Position numbers and translations under genes: made by a program. Shown piece after piece: positions 26,637 to 35,873 of a stretch of 64,000 bases of DNA (its first letter is position 1; the number at the start of each line of letters is the position of its first letter). The stretch is from Pirellulimonas nuda (GTDB lineage Bacteria; Planctomycetota; Planctomycetia; Pirellulales; Lacipirellulaceae): NCBI RefSeq assembly GCF_007750855.1, contig NZ_CP036291.1, positions 2,356,001-2,420,000 on the forward strand. Reading direction: 5' to 3'. A model generated the notes under the pieces. The model saw nothing but the letters and a program-made list of their open reading frames with translations. It was not told the DNA's origin and ran no database searches.

Positions 26637-29060
26637 ATGACGCACCGAATCTCTAGCCCCTGGTTGCTGACGCTGGCCTTATGCTGCGTCGAAACGCTGG
26701 GGCAGACAACTAGGGTTCCCGTCGGGCTCAATCTGACCGGCGTCAACTATTACTCCAGAGAGCTCCCCTTTATCGACTTGATGAAGGGGGCTGGGTGGAA
26801 CAACGGCACCCCTTTCAACTACGACGGCAATATGGTGGTCCGGGACGACGGCTACCCGGCCCAGATCAATTCTGGCTCCGCCTACCGACTCTTCGACAAG
26901 CCGATCGGTGTCGCCGGGGGCGAGTACGTGTTGCTCTACGACGGGGTCGGCAGTGTCAGCATTACCGACGGCTACAACGCGAGCAGCGGGCGTATCCATG
27001 CGCCCATTGTTGGGGCCGACCAGAAGAAACGCTACACGATACGGATCAACGCCACCTCGCCGAGCGATCCGGTGCGAAACCTGCGGTTGGTTCCGGCCGC
27101 GCTGGAGTCGTCGTACCAAGCAGGCGAACCCTCCAACCCTTTCCGCCAAGAGTTTCTCGACTCGTGGTCGATGATGGATGGCTTTCGATTCATGGACTGG
27201 CAGGACACCAACGGCAATCCCATCAGCGCGTGGTCGGAGCGTACGCTTACGACAGACAGCACGCAGGCCAGCGACAACGGCGTAGCGATTGAGTATCAGA
27301 TCGCTCTGGCCAACCAGGCCGGGATCAATCCATGGTTCAACGTCCCTCACCTAGCAGACGACAACTTCGTCCGCAGCATGGCGGAGACGATCCGCGATCA
27401 GGCCAACCCCGCGCTGAACATCCGTGTCGAACTCTCTAACGAGGTGTGGAATGGGCAGTTCCAGCAGGCGCAGTACGCCATCCAGCAGGGGCTAGTCATG
27501 GAGCCCAGCCAGGAGCCGTGGATTGCCGGTCAGCACTGGTACGCCAAGCGCTCCGCCGAGGTATTCCAGATCTTCGAGGAGGTCTTCACCCGGGGAGGGG
27601 CTGACCCTCAGGGGATGCAACGCCTTACCCGGGTGATCGGCAGCCAGGCCGGGAACAGCTCCATGATCGATCGGATCATGGAGTACGGCGACATTGCCGA
27701 GAACGTGGACGCCATCGCGATCGCGCCGTATGTGCAGGGGGTCATCCGGACAAGCTCGACCAATCCGGACGCGGCCCAAATCAAGGCATGGACCTCCGAG
27801 CAACGCTGGGAGTGGTTTCGAGGCCAGTTCGACGACGCGGTGGCGCGCATGGAGCGCTACGCGGCCAAAGCCCAGACCTACGGGGTAGACCTGTTTGCGT
27901 ACGAGGGTGGGCAACATCTCGTCGCGCACGGAGTGCTCAACCAAGATCAACAGCTCGTCGACATCTTCAGCGAAATGAATCGCGAGCCCGAGATGCGCGA
28001 CCTCTATCGACAGATGCTGGAAGAGTGGCAGCGCGTTGGCGGGAAAGACTTCATGCTGTTCTCCTCAACGAGTGCTTTCGGCGGCTTCGGCAGTTGGGGG
28101 CTCAAGGAGTACGAGAACCAATCCATCTTCGACACGCCGAAGCTGCAGGGGGTGCTCGACTACCTCGCCGGCACCACGCCCGAGCCGCCCCCCGCCCCCA
28201 GCGGCGTGGTGTTCTCAGACAACTTTGAGCTTGATCCCGGCGCGTCGGGTGGCGGCGGCCGAGTCGGTTCCGCCGGCGCCTGGCTGCAATCCGACCCATC
28301 GGCGTGGAGCGCCGCGACGGTTGCCGGCAACACGGTTGCGCTCTCTTCTAGCAACCAGCCCACGAGCTTGACGCGCACCGTCGATACGACCGGCATGCAC
28401 GAGATCGCCGTTCAATTGACGGCGTTCCAGGAGGGCGCGGAAACGTACGAGACGCTAGAAGACCTGAGCGGGCTGGCGCCTAATTGGTCCGATTATCTGC
28501 AGATCCGCTTCGACCTAGCGGATGGCAACGGCTGGCAACGCTTGCTGCTGGACCACGGGGCTTGGCAAGGGCAGGACCAGCCGGCCTCCGCGGCATGGGC
28601 CAGCGAGGCGGGCGCCGCGGCCCCGGTTTCTACGGCAGTGCTCGCGCTCCCAAGCGGGGCGGAGAACAACGCGAACCTGCGTGTACAGATTGAGGTTTAT
28701 GGTTCGAAGGTCAGCGAGGTGTGGCGCATCGACCAGGTGACGGTGTTCGGCCAGCCGATCGTCGCCATCGCGGGCGACTACAACGGCGACGGCGCGGTCG
28801 ATGCGGCCGACTACACCGTGTGGCGCGACACGCTGGGCGCCTCCCTGACCCCGGGGACCGGCGCCGACGGCGACGCCGACGGCCAAATCGGCCCGGGTGA
28901 CTATCAGGTTTGGCGGCAGAGCATCGGGGCGGCAGCCGCCGCGCCCGCCCAAGCAGTGCAAGCTCCGGAGCCGGCCACCTGGTCGATGCTCGCGGCGTTC
29001 GCGCTGCTGGCGTGGCCCGGCTTGCGGTCAGTCGTGGTGCGCCCGCGCATCCGGACGTAA
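26637..29060 (+). CDS. Secreted GH-A-like protein with dockerin-like repeat and PEP-CTERM tail
   Basis: 807 residues. After a signal peptide (WLLTLALCCVETLG) come a catalytic-type barrel: VPVGLNLTGVNYYS, GINPWFNVPHLADDNF, VRVELSNEVWNGQFQ-like IRVELSNEVWNGQF with the Asn-Glu acid/base pair, and LFAYEGGQHLV with the probable nucleophile Glu. A beta-sandwich (residues about 520-690) follows, then a dockerin-like pair (GDYNGDGAVDAADYTVWRD) and a C-terminal PEP-CTERM tail (APEPATWSMLAAFALLAW then RSVVVRPRIRT). The beta-sandwich resembles the one in the beta-helix gene across the divergent promoter (compare ETYETLEDLSGLAPNWSDY with ASYETLENVVNKSPDWGDY). Likely cell-surface or matrix polysaccharide hydrolase; exact substrate unknown. 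Confidence 0.82.
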   Translation: MTHRISSPWLLTLALCCVETLGQTTRVPVGLNLTGVNYYSRELPFIDLMKGAGWNNGTPFNYDGNMVVRDDGYPAQINSGSAYRLFDKPIGVAGGEYVLLYDGVGSVSITDGYNASSGRIHAPIVGADQKKRYTIRINATSPSDPVRNLRLVPAALESSYQAGEPSNPFRQEFLDSWSMMDGFRFMDWQDTNGNPISAWSERTLTTDSTQASDNGVAIEYQIALANQAGINPWFNVPHLADDNFVRSMAETIRDQANPALNIRVELSNEVWNGQFQQAQYAIQQGLVMEPSQEPWIAGQHWYAKRSAEVFQIFEEVFTRGGADPQGMQRLTRVIGSQAGNSSMIDRIMEYGDIAENVDAIAIAPYVQGVIRTSSTNPDAAQIKAWTSEQRWEWFRGQFDDAVARMERYAAKAQTYGVDLFAYEGGQHLVAHGVLNQDQQLVDIFSEMNREPEMRDLYRQMLEEWQRVGGKDFMLFSSTSAFGGFGSWGLKEYENQSIFDTPKLQGVLDYLAGTTPEPPPAPSGVVFSDNFELDPGASGGGGRVGSAGAWLQSDPSAWSAATVAGNTVALSSSNQPTSLTRTVDTTGMHEIAVQLTAFQEGAETYETLEDLSGLAPNWSDYLQIRFDLADGNGWQRLLLDHGAWQGQDQPASAAWASEAGAAAPVSTAVLALPSGAENNANLRVQIEVYGSKVSEVWRIDQVTVFGQPIVAIAGDYNGDGAVDAADYTVWRDTLGASLTPGTGADGDADGQIGPGDYQVWRQSIGAAAAAPAQAVQAPEPATWSMLAAFALLAWPGLRSVVVRPRIRT

Positions 29061-29089
29061 CCAACGCGCCAACCGACGCCACAGCCTTG

Positions 29090-30532
29090 ATGATGCGACT
29101 ACTTGCAAGCGGAACGGCTTCGATCCTTCTAGCGATGGCAGGGGGGGCGCCCGCCCAGGCTGAAGGGCCGTCTCATGGCCAGCCCAACGTGTTGCTGCTA
29201 ATCATCGACGATCTGGGTTACGGAGAACTAGGTTGCCAGGGGAACCCTGAGATTCCGACTCCGAATATCGATTCGCTGGCCGCCTCCGGGGTCCGTTGCA
29301 CCCAGGCCTACGTGACCGCTCCGAACTGCAGCCCCTCGCGTGCAGGAATCTTCAGCGGGCGGGTCCCCACGCGTTTCGGCTACGAGTTCAACCCGACTGG
29401 AGCGCAGAACGAAGAGCCGAAAACCGGCCTACCCAACGCCGAACTGACGCTGCCGGAGTTCATGCGGTCTGCCGGCTACGTTACCGGGCTTGTTGGAAAG
29501 TGGCACCTGGGGGGTGCGCCCCCATTTCACCCGCTACGACATGGTTTCGATGAGTTCTTCGGATTCCTGCACGAAGGGCACTTCTATGTCCCGCCCCCCT
29601 ACCTGGACGCCTACACCATGCTCCGCCGCGCCGTTCTGCCCGCGGGGAACGGCGATCGATATCATGCCTCCGACACGCTTGTGCTCTCAACCCATACGGC
29701 ACGCGACGAGCCCCCCTACGACGCCAACAATCCTATCCTACGCGGGGGACAGCCGGTCGTTGAGCGGCGTTACCTGACCGACGCCTTTACTGACGAGGCG
29801 ATCGATTTTTTGGAGCGTAACCGGCGCGTGCCCTTTTTCTTGACGGTGTCCTACAACGCGGTGCACAGCCCATTGCAAGCCAAGTCCGAGACGTTCGCCA
29901 CGATGGCCTCGATCGAGGGGCTGCAACGACGGGTGTTTGCGGCCATGCTCGCCGATGTAGACACCAGCGTTGGCCGCATCGTGGAGCGTCTTGCGCAACT
30001 GGGGCTGGCGGAGGATACGCTGGTTGTGTTGCTCAGCGACAACGGCGGACCGACGCAGGAACTGACTTCGAGCAATCTGCCGCTCCGGGGCGGGAAAGGG
30101 GAGATGTACGAAGGTGGGTTGCGGGTCCCGTTCCTTGTGAGCTGGCCCGGAAGGGCGCCGGCGGGGCAGGTGTGTGACAAGATCGTGAGCTCGCTCGACA
30201 TCTACGCGACCGCGGCGCGGCTGAGCGGGCGACCGCTCCCGTCACGGCTTGAAGGGCAAGACCTGTTGCCGGTGATTGCTGATCGCGGCGCCGCCTCTTC
30301 GCATGAGACACTTTATTGGCGCCAAGGCCACCTCGCCGCGTTGCGGCACGGCGACTGGAAGATCGTTGCCGCGAGCGACACGAAGGAGCCCCGGGAGTGG
30401 GAGCTCTACCATGTCGCGAAGGACATTGATGAATCAGAGAATTTCGCCGGGAGCCGCCCGGAGGTGCTCGCCGAGCTGGAGACGATTTGGTCGGCGATGG
30501 ATCGCCAGATGTCCCGCCCGCTGTTTCAGTAG
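29090..30532 (+). CDS. Type I sulfatase, secreted
   Basis: 480 residues from the first of two adjacent ATGs (29090, 29093). A signal peptide ends after APAQA. PNVLLLIIDDLGYGELGC supplies the two metal-binding aspartates; the formylglycine motif is canonical CSPSR (TAPNCSPSRAGIFSGR); GKWHLGG carries the conserved Lys/His; LLSDNGG supplies the later metal ligands. It is therefore a type I sulfatase needing formylglycine modification by a maturase, which is not in the window. It acts on a sulfated polysaccharide outside the cytoplasm. It starts 29 bp after the PEP-CTERM hydrolase and 19 bp before the DUF1593 gene, so the three are one transcription unit. Confidence 0.92.
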   Translation: MMRLLASGTASILLAMAGGAPAQAEGPSHGQPNVLLLIIDDLGYGELGCQGNPEIPTPNIDSLAASGVRCTQAYVTAPNCSPSRAGIFSGRVPTRFGYEFNPTGAQNEEPKTGLPNAELTLPEFMRSAGYVTGLVGKWHLGGAPPFHPLRHGFDEFFGFLHEGHFYVPPPYLDAYTMLRRAVLPAGNGDRYHASDTLVLSTHTARDEPPYDANNPILRGGQPVVERRYLTDAFTDEAIDFLERNRRVPFFLTVSYNAVHSPLQAKSETFATMASIEGLQRRVFAAMLADVDTSVGRIVERLAQLGLAEDTLVVLLSDNGGPTQELTSSNLPLRGGKGEMYEGGLRVPFLVSWPGRAPAGQVCDKIVSSLDIYATAARLSGRPLPSRLEGQDLLPVIADRGAASSHETLYWRQGHLAALRHGDWKIVAASDTKEPREWELYHVAKDIDESENFAGSRPEVLAELETIWSAMDRQMSRPLFQ

Positions 30533-30551
30533 CCAACCAACCGAGACTACG

Positions 30552-31970
30552 ATGACGCTACGGCCGAGAACGACTAAACGCGCAGCGCTGCTCTGTGGAC
30601 GACCCCTCGGACCGCGCTTGCTTTGCGCGGTCCTAGCGATTGCCGCGGCGCCCCCAACGGACGCGAGTCCCGCCTCTCAGGGGTCCGACGCCAGGCCGCG
30701 TCTAGTCGTCACCAGCGACATTGGCGGCGACCCAGATGATATTCAGTCCCTGGTGCGGCTGCTGGTCTACGCGAACGAGTTTGAGATCGAAGGCCTAGTG
30801 GCTTCTGCCTCGGGCACGCCGAACGAACTGAGCAGCAAGGTCACGCGTCCAGACCTGATCCACCAAGCGATCAACGCATACGAGCAGGTCTTGCCGCGAC
30901 TACGCCTGCACGATGTCCGCTTCCCAGAGGCCGACGACTTGCGACGTCGGGTTGTCTCTGGCAACCCAGAACGCGGGTGGGGCGCCATCGGCGAGTCTAA
31001 GCATACAGCGGGTTCCCAACTCCTTGTCGAAGCGCTGCTACGCTTCGACGCCGGGCCATTGAATGTGGCGATCTGGGGGGGACAGACCGACCTCGCCCAG
31101 GCGCTGTGGGACGTGAAGCATCAGCACGGCGACGCGGCGCTACGGCAGTGCCTCAGCAGGCTGCGTGTGCACGACATCCAGGATCAGGATGGGATTTTTG
31201 AGCAGCTCGCGTCGCGCTACGACTTCTCGTGCTACGTGCTTAGCAAGTCCGCTAAGGGAAGAGACAATCGCGAGTCGGCGTTTCGCGGCATGTACCTCGG
31301 CGGCGATGAAAGCCTGACTTCACGCGACTGGCTTAGTCGCCATGTCATCGCGGACCACGGCCCGCTGGGCGCGCTCTACCCGACCAAGACATGGACAGCG
31401 CCCAACCCGCACGCGGCGATGAAGGAGGGAGACACGCCCTCTTGGTTCTACTTCCTCCCGAGCGGACTGCACGACCCCGATCACCCCGATTGGGGGGGCT
31501 GGGGCGGGCGGTTCTTTGAGAGTTCCCCGGGCGTCTGGCGAAATGCCCCGGGGCCCGCCGCCACGCAGACCGTGTCTCGCTGGCGCCCCTACTTTCAGGC
31601 CGAGTTTGCAGCTCGCATGGACTGGTGCGTCACGGACCCCGACCAGGCGAATCACCCGCCGCGGGTGCAGATTAACGGCGACGCGGCGCTCCGGCCGTTG
31701 CTCGTTCATGGGCGACCAGGCGGCCCCGTGAAGCTGGACGCGAGCGGATCGTCCGACCCCGACGCAGGCCCGCTTGAGTTCCGATGGTGGATCGATGTCG
31801 AAGCGGGTGGCGAAGCAACGATCACACCTACGGGCAACAAGAATGAAGTGGTCTCCGTTGATCCGCTGCACGACGGCGCCCCCAAGGACGTACACGTGAT
31901 CCTCGAGGTGGTCGACTCGGGTTCCCCAACCCTGACATCGCTTCGCCGAGTTGTAGTCAACTTCGACTAA
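30552..31970 (+). CDS. DUF1593 (Sde182-type nucleoside-hydrolase-like) protein
   Basis: 472 residues. The N-terminus to about residue 40 is a signal peptide. RLVVTSDIGGDPDDIQSLVR is the calcium-binding D-x-D-x-D-D-like loop of the nucleoside hydrolase fold used by DUF1593; NVAIWGGQTDLAQALW and SWFYFLPSGLHDPDHPDWGGWGG are family signatures. A C-terminal Ig-like domain (KLDASGSSDPDAGPLEFRWW) is typical of the Sde182 C-domain. Members are found with polysaccharide-degrading genes and one was described as cellulose-binding, but the reaction is not established. The start at 30552 is chosen because an upstream in-frame start would overlap the sulfatase by 257 bp. Confidence 0.85.
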   Translation: MTLRPRTTKRAALLCGRPLGPRLLCAVLAIAAAPPTDASPASQGSDARPRLVVTSDIGGDPDDIQSLVRLLVYANEFEIEGLVASASGTPNELSSKVTRPDLIHQAINAYEQVLPRLRLHDVRFPEADDLRRRVVSGNPERGWGAIGESKHTAGSQLLVEALLRFDAGPLNVAIWGGQTDLAQALWDVKHQHGDAALRQCLSRLRVHDIQDQDGIFEQLASRYDFSCYVLSKSAKGRDNRESAFRGMYLGGDESLTSRDWLSRHVIADHGPLGALYPTKTWTAPNPHAAMKEGDTPSWFYFLPSGLHDPDHPDWGGWGGRFFESSPGVWRNAPGPAATQTVSRWRPYFQAEFAARMDWCVTDPDQANHPPRVQINGDAALRPLLVHGRPGGPVKLDASGSSDPDAGPLEFRWWIDVEAGGEATITPTGNKNEVVSVDPLHDGAPKDVHVILEVVDSGSPTLTSLRRVVVNFD

Positions 31971-32143
31971 CCTTGGACTGCGAATACTCCCTGTCCCGAT
32001 TTCTCCGTCTGTCGTTATCCTAGCTCCCAGCGATAGTCGGCACGCTCGTCCTCTAGCGCGTGTCATGAGGGTCGCTCAGCCCCGCGTCTGCATTGCTCGA
32101 CCAAGTCCTCTCTTTGCGATCCAAAAGCACCCAGAAACCCCCA

Positions 32144-33916
32144 ATGCCAGTATTGAAGTTGGCCCTCGGGCATCGCTGCTTTAGCGCGTACGTGGTGTTC
32201 GTTTGCGGCGTGCTCGCTGCCTGGCTTGGTACGCATCAAGTGTGCGCGGAAGGCGGAGCAGACGAAGGCCGTGGCGCGCTCCATCGCTCGAACATCCGAC
32301 TAACTGTTGAACGCAACTGCATCATCGAATGGTCTTGTTACTCTGAAATCGAGTACCGCGATGCGTTCGCAGACGTCGAGTTGAATGCCGTCCTGACCGA
32401 TGCGGATGGGGCGGAGTTCAGGTTGCCCGCCTTCTGGGCGGGCGGCAATGAGTGGAGGTTCCGGTTTAGCTCGCCTCACCTCGGGGAGTACCAGTTTAGG
32501 ACGGCATGCAACGACGTTTCGAACGAGCGACTCCATGCGCGGCGGGGCCGTATTTCCGTCATCGAGTACACAGGAGGGAACGATCTGCTCGCGCACGGGC
32601 CCTTGAAACTATATCAGGAAGGCCGCCTATTTCGGCACCAGGACGGTCACCCCTTCCTGTGGCTTGCGGATTCGTGGTGGCATGGAATGACGTCACGGCT
32701 CGACTGGCCCGACGGGTTCCAGTTGCTCACGGCCGACAGAAAGGAAAAGGGCTTCAGTGTGATCCAACTAGCGATCGCCTTCCCGTGCGACATCCAGTCG
32801 TTCGATCCTCGCGGCGCCAACGCCGCGGGCCACGCATGGACACCCGGTTATCAGACCATCAACCCAGAGTACTTCGATTTAGTCGATCAGCGCATCGCAT
32901 GGCTCGTACGAGAGGGGTTGGTTCCCAATATCGTGGGGGCATGGGGGTACTACCTGCCGGAGATGGGGGTTGAGAAGATGAAGCGGCACTGGCGCTACTT
33001 GATCGCCCGCTACGGCGCCTACCCTGTCACCTGGACGCTGTGTGGGGAAGCGGTGCTCCCGTGGTACCTGCTGGACAACCAAGCAGCAGCGTCCGCGCGG
33101 CAGTCGCAGCGCGAGGGTTGGGGAGAGGTTGCGAGCTACGTGCGCGCAATCGACCCATATCAGAGACTTCGGTCGGTGCACCCGGGCCCCGCTTCTGGCG
33201 GGCTCAGGCCCTTGGCGGACATGGATGCCTTGGATTTTGTGATGATCCAACCCGGGCACAAGGATGCGTCCGTAGCGACTGCTGCCGATCACCTTGACGC
33301 GGCGCGTAAGCTCTACCCAGGGCGACCCGTCTTAATCGGAGAGGCGTGCTTCGAAGGGATGAACGGGGAGTGCAAGGAAAAGATCCAGCGAATCTTGTTC
33401 TGGAGCTCGATGCTCACAGGCGCGCCTGGGTTCTCCTATGGCGCCGATGGTATCTGGCAGTTTAATTGCCGCGACAACCCCTTCGGACCTTCGCCGGGCG
33501 GTCAGACGTGGGGCAACGCCGCGTGGGATGACGCCTACCGATGGCCTGGCTCCGCGCACGTGGGGGCAGGCCGCAGGATCTTGCTGGGATACTCCTGGGA
33601 GAAACTCACTTCCAACCCAGAGTGGATTTCCAATCCGGCTACGATCGACGAACCACGCGGAGCGTATGCCGCCGGGATTGGGGACCGAATGAGGATGATC
33701 TATTTCCCCAACGGCGTGGCGCCGTGGCGTGTGCCCCCCGTGGTTCGGCAACTAGCGCCCAACACAAGTTTCCAGGCCAGATATATCGACCCGATGTCGA
33801 CCCAAGTGTTCCCGTTGGGGGAGATAACCACGGACGCCCAAGGCGGATGGGAGGCGCCCCCGACGCCTGTGCTGCACGACTGGCTGTTGGTGCTGACTGG
33901 CGCCGAAAGGGGCTAG
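32144..33916 (+). CDS. DUF5060/DUF4038 apiosidase-like glycoside hydrolase (GH140-like)
   Basis: 590 residues. ATG at 32144 is preferred to a TTG at 32093. After a hydrophobic signal (AYVVFVCGVLAAWLG) comes a DUF5060-like beta domain (VERNCIIEWSCYSEIEYRD, GNEWRFRFSSPHLGEYQF), then the DUF4038 apiosidase-like barrel starting HPFLWLADSWWHGMTSRLDW. Probable acid residues are WTLCGEAVLPW and VLIGEACFEGMNG. The family includes GH140 apiosidases acting on pectin (RG-II), but close relatives have other substrates. It is the most downstream hydrolase of the plus-strand block, 173 bp after the DUF1593 gene. Confidence 0.83.
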   Translation: MPVLKLALGHRCFSAYVVFVCGVLAAWLGTHQVCAEGGADEGRGALHRSNIRLTVERNCIIEWSCYSEIEYRDAFADVELNAVLTDADGAEFRLPAFWAGGNEWRFRFSSPHLGEYQFRTACNDVSNERLHARRGRISVIEYTGGNDLLAHGPLKLYQEGRLFRHQDGHPFLWLADSWWHGMTSRLDWPDGFQLLTADRKEKGFSVIQLAIAFPCDIQSFDPRGANAAGHAWTPGYQTINPEYFDLVDQRIAWLVREGLVPNIVGAWGYYLPEMGVEKMKRHWRYLIARYGAYPVTWTLCGEAVLPWYLLDNQAAASARQSQREGWGEVASYVRAIDPYQRLRSVHPGPASGGLRPLADMDALDFVMIQPGHKDASVATAADHLDAARKLYPGRPVLIGEACFEGMNGECKEKIQRILFWSSMLTGAPGFSYGADGIWQFNCRDNPFGPSPGGQTWGNAAWDDAYRWPGSAHVGAGRRILLGYSWEKLTSNPEWISNPATIDEPRGAYAAGIGDRMRMIYFPNGVAPWRVPPVVRQLAPNTSFQARYIDPMSTQVFPLGEITTDAQGGWEAPPTPVLHDWLLVLTGAERG

Positions 33917-34460
33917 CCTCCCGTACGGCGACGGCGTCAGCCTGAAAAACTCAACGGCCGCCAACAGGGGGTGGCCCGGCGGGGAGTTGCAAGTCGGCCC
34001 GCGGCGCCGCGAGCAGTGTTGACGTCCTCTGCTCATGCCATCGACGCAACGCGCTCTCGCACTTGCCTTAGGATTGCGCTCTAGCAGGGGGGGGCCGAGG
34101 GCCAGACCCGCTAGAAGCCAGGATGCGCCGCAGAAGTGGACCATTTTTTCAGTTTCTTTGTCCCGTAGCGCCGCCCGCCGACCTATCACTCTGCCGAGAG
34201 TTCCGCGGCCGGTGGTTCGATCTGCTTGGTTGAACCGCCTGCGGTGGAAGATTCGGTCGACGATCGCCCTTCCGGCGCCGGCCGGGCGTTTGGGCGAGAC
34301 TTTTCATCGGAAGCCTTTTCACGAGTCCTCGGTTCTTGCACCCCTCGTCAGGGAGGCCAGCTACGCCGGAGGGTCCTACTGGTCGTGCATGCACGGGCGG
34401 CCGGCCGTCCTTTGTTTGTTCCGAATAACTTCTCTAGTTCTTTTCTGGGAGGGAGCTGTG
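33917..34460. other. Intergenic region, no gene recognised
   Basis: 544 bp between the apiosidase-like gene and a PEP-CTERM gene. In-frame upstream extension of the downstream gene is open but lacks any signal or family feature, and the ATG at 34461 has a strong ribosome binding site (GGGAGGGA, 4-12 bases before). The region probably carries the promoter of that gene. An A/T-rich stretch (CCATTTTTTCAGTTTCTTTG, 34140-34159) stands out from the GC-rich surroundings. Confidence 0.4.
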
Positions 34461-35732
34461 ATGCTGCATTTTCTTCGAGGTTGCTCGATCTTGGCATGTG
34501 CCATGCTTCTGGCGGGCGAGCCAGCAAACGGTCAAAACGTGCTTTACATCGGCGACCAGGTGAACGGGTTACCCGTGGATCAGTCGGACCCCAACACTGC
34601 GATTATCGGCAACTACCATGGGCTGCTGACCGACACGCTGGGCCTGACCGTCACCTACGACACGCAGGCCGCTCAACTCACTGTGGCAGCGGTGGAGGCG
34701 TGGGCCGGCGCGTACGACCTTGTGATTTTTGGCAACCGCCCCGACGGCAGCGGGCCGTTCAACAACGCCGCGCTCCGCACCGCGGTGGACGCGACCACCG
34801 TGCCCATCCTGTCGCACCACACGTTTGCCGTACGGGCAGACCGCTTCCGCTGGTTCGAGCAGACACACGCAAACGCGCTGTTGATGGCTACCACGGTGCG
34901 GACCGAGGCAAGCGAATCGCGTCTCCGGGCCGACATCGATCAAGACGTACGCGACGCGCTATTCCAGGGCATCACCCTCGATAACGATGGCACGGATGAT
35001 TACTTCGATTTTCTCGGATCGGTCCCCGAACGGGTCGTGCTGGGCGCCAACCCCGCGGGTGACTTTAATGCGGACAACACGGTTAACGCCGCCGACTATA
35101 CCGTGTGGCGCGACAACGTCGGCAACCCCACCGGCACGCTGATGAATGACACCACCGACCCAGTCCTGACGCCGACGATCGGCCCCGAGCAGTACACGCT
35201 GTGGTCGGGTAACTTCGGGCTATCTGGCTTCACGGTCGCTGCGGAGAGCTTCACTGGACCGTACGCGCAACGTCCGCAGGACAACCTCGGCCCCGAGGAC
35301 CCAGAGAATCCCGGGGTCTTCCTTGGTGGGACCATCCTTACCACCACCGAGATTGGGAGTAACGGCGTCAACGGCGGCGCCCCCGATAATTACATCACCT
35401 CCGCCATCTGGGCGCCGGGCGATCGACTGCTGCCGACCACCGAAGACCCGCGCGTGAACGCGGGTTGGCGGATGTACATGAGCGCCCGTCATTTCGGTGG
35501 GAACGATGCGTTAGTCAATTACACCGACGATGGCATGGCCTACCTGACGAACGCGATCAACCTGCTGCTGAATCCGCCGATGATCGTCGATCCGCCGATC
35601 GAGGGGTCCTCACTTGGATCAACCGTCCCCGAGCCCAGCTCGCTGGCGATGGTGGGGAGTTGCCTTGTGCTGTTCGGCCTCGTTCGCTACCGCCGTGTGG
35701 CCTGTTGGCGGACGACTCGAACCACAGGGTGA
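34461..35732 (+). CDS. PEP-CTERM protein with internal dockerin-like repeat
   Basis: 423 residues starting at an ATG with a strong GGGAGGGA ribosome site. A signal peptide ends near PANG. The first 180 residues (QNVLYIGDQVNGLPV, AYDLVIFGNRPDGSG, PILSHHTFAVRADRF) have alternating beta-alpha character like a ThuA/amidotransferase-type fold. A dockerin-like repeat (GDFNADNTVNAADYTVWRD) sits in the centre instead of near the end, and ITSAIWAPGDR follows. The C-terminus is a PEP-CTERM tail (STVPEPSSLAMVGSCLVLF then VRYRRVACWR). It is probably exported and anchored by the exosortase route. Function unknown. Confidence 0.78.
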   Translation: MLHFLRGCSILACAMLLAGEPANGQNVLYIGDQVNGLPVDQSDPNTAIIGNYHGLLTDTLGLTVTYDTQAAQLTVAAVEAWAGAYDLVIFGNRPDGSGPFNNAALRTAVDATTVPILSHHTFAVRADRFRWFEQTHANALLMATTVRTEASESRLRADIDQDVRDALFQGITLDNDGTDDYFDFLGSVPERVVLGANPAGDFNADNTVNAADYTVWRDNVGNPTGTLMNDTTDPVLTPTIGPEQYTLWSGNFGLSGFTVAAESFTGPYAQRPQDNLGPEDPENPGVFLGGTILTTTEIGSNGVNGGAPDNYITSAIWAPGDRLLPTTEDPRVNAGWRMYMSARHFGGNDALVNYTDDGMAYLTNAINLLLNPPMIVDPPIEGSSLGSTVPEPSSLAMVGSCLVLFGLVRYRRVACWRTTRTTG

Positions 35733-35873
35733 GGCGGGTAGCCCCCGTACGACTCGACATCCGCCAAGATTTGCTGCAGAACTGAGGAGGGTGATATGCC
35801 TTGCCTTCGCTGGCCTATGCAACGAGATTGAGATACGGAACGACGAGTAACCTCATACCTTTGTGGGGGTGCG

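Noticed and set aside
35714-35723. GACTCGAACC matching the T-arm of the tRNA-Ser (42537-42546), possible left attachment site
   Set aside because: Only ten bases match and the flanks diverge; expected by chance within a PEP-CTERM gene end.
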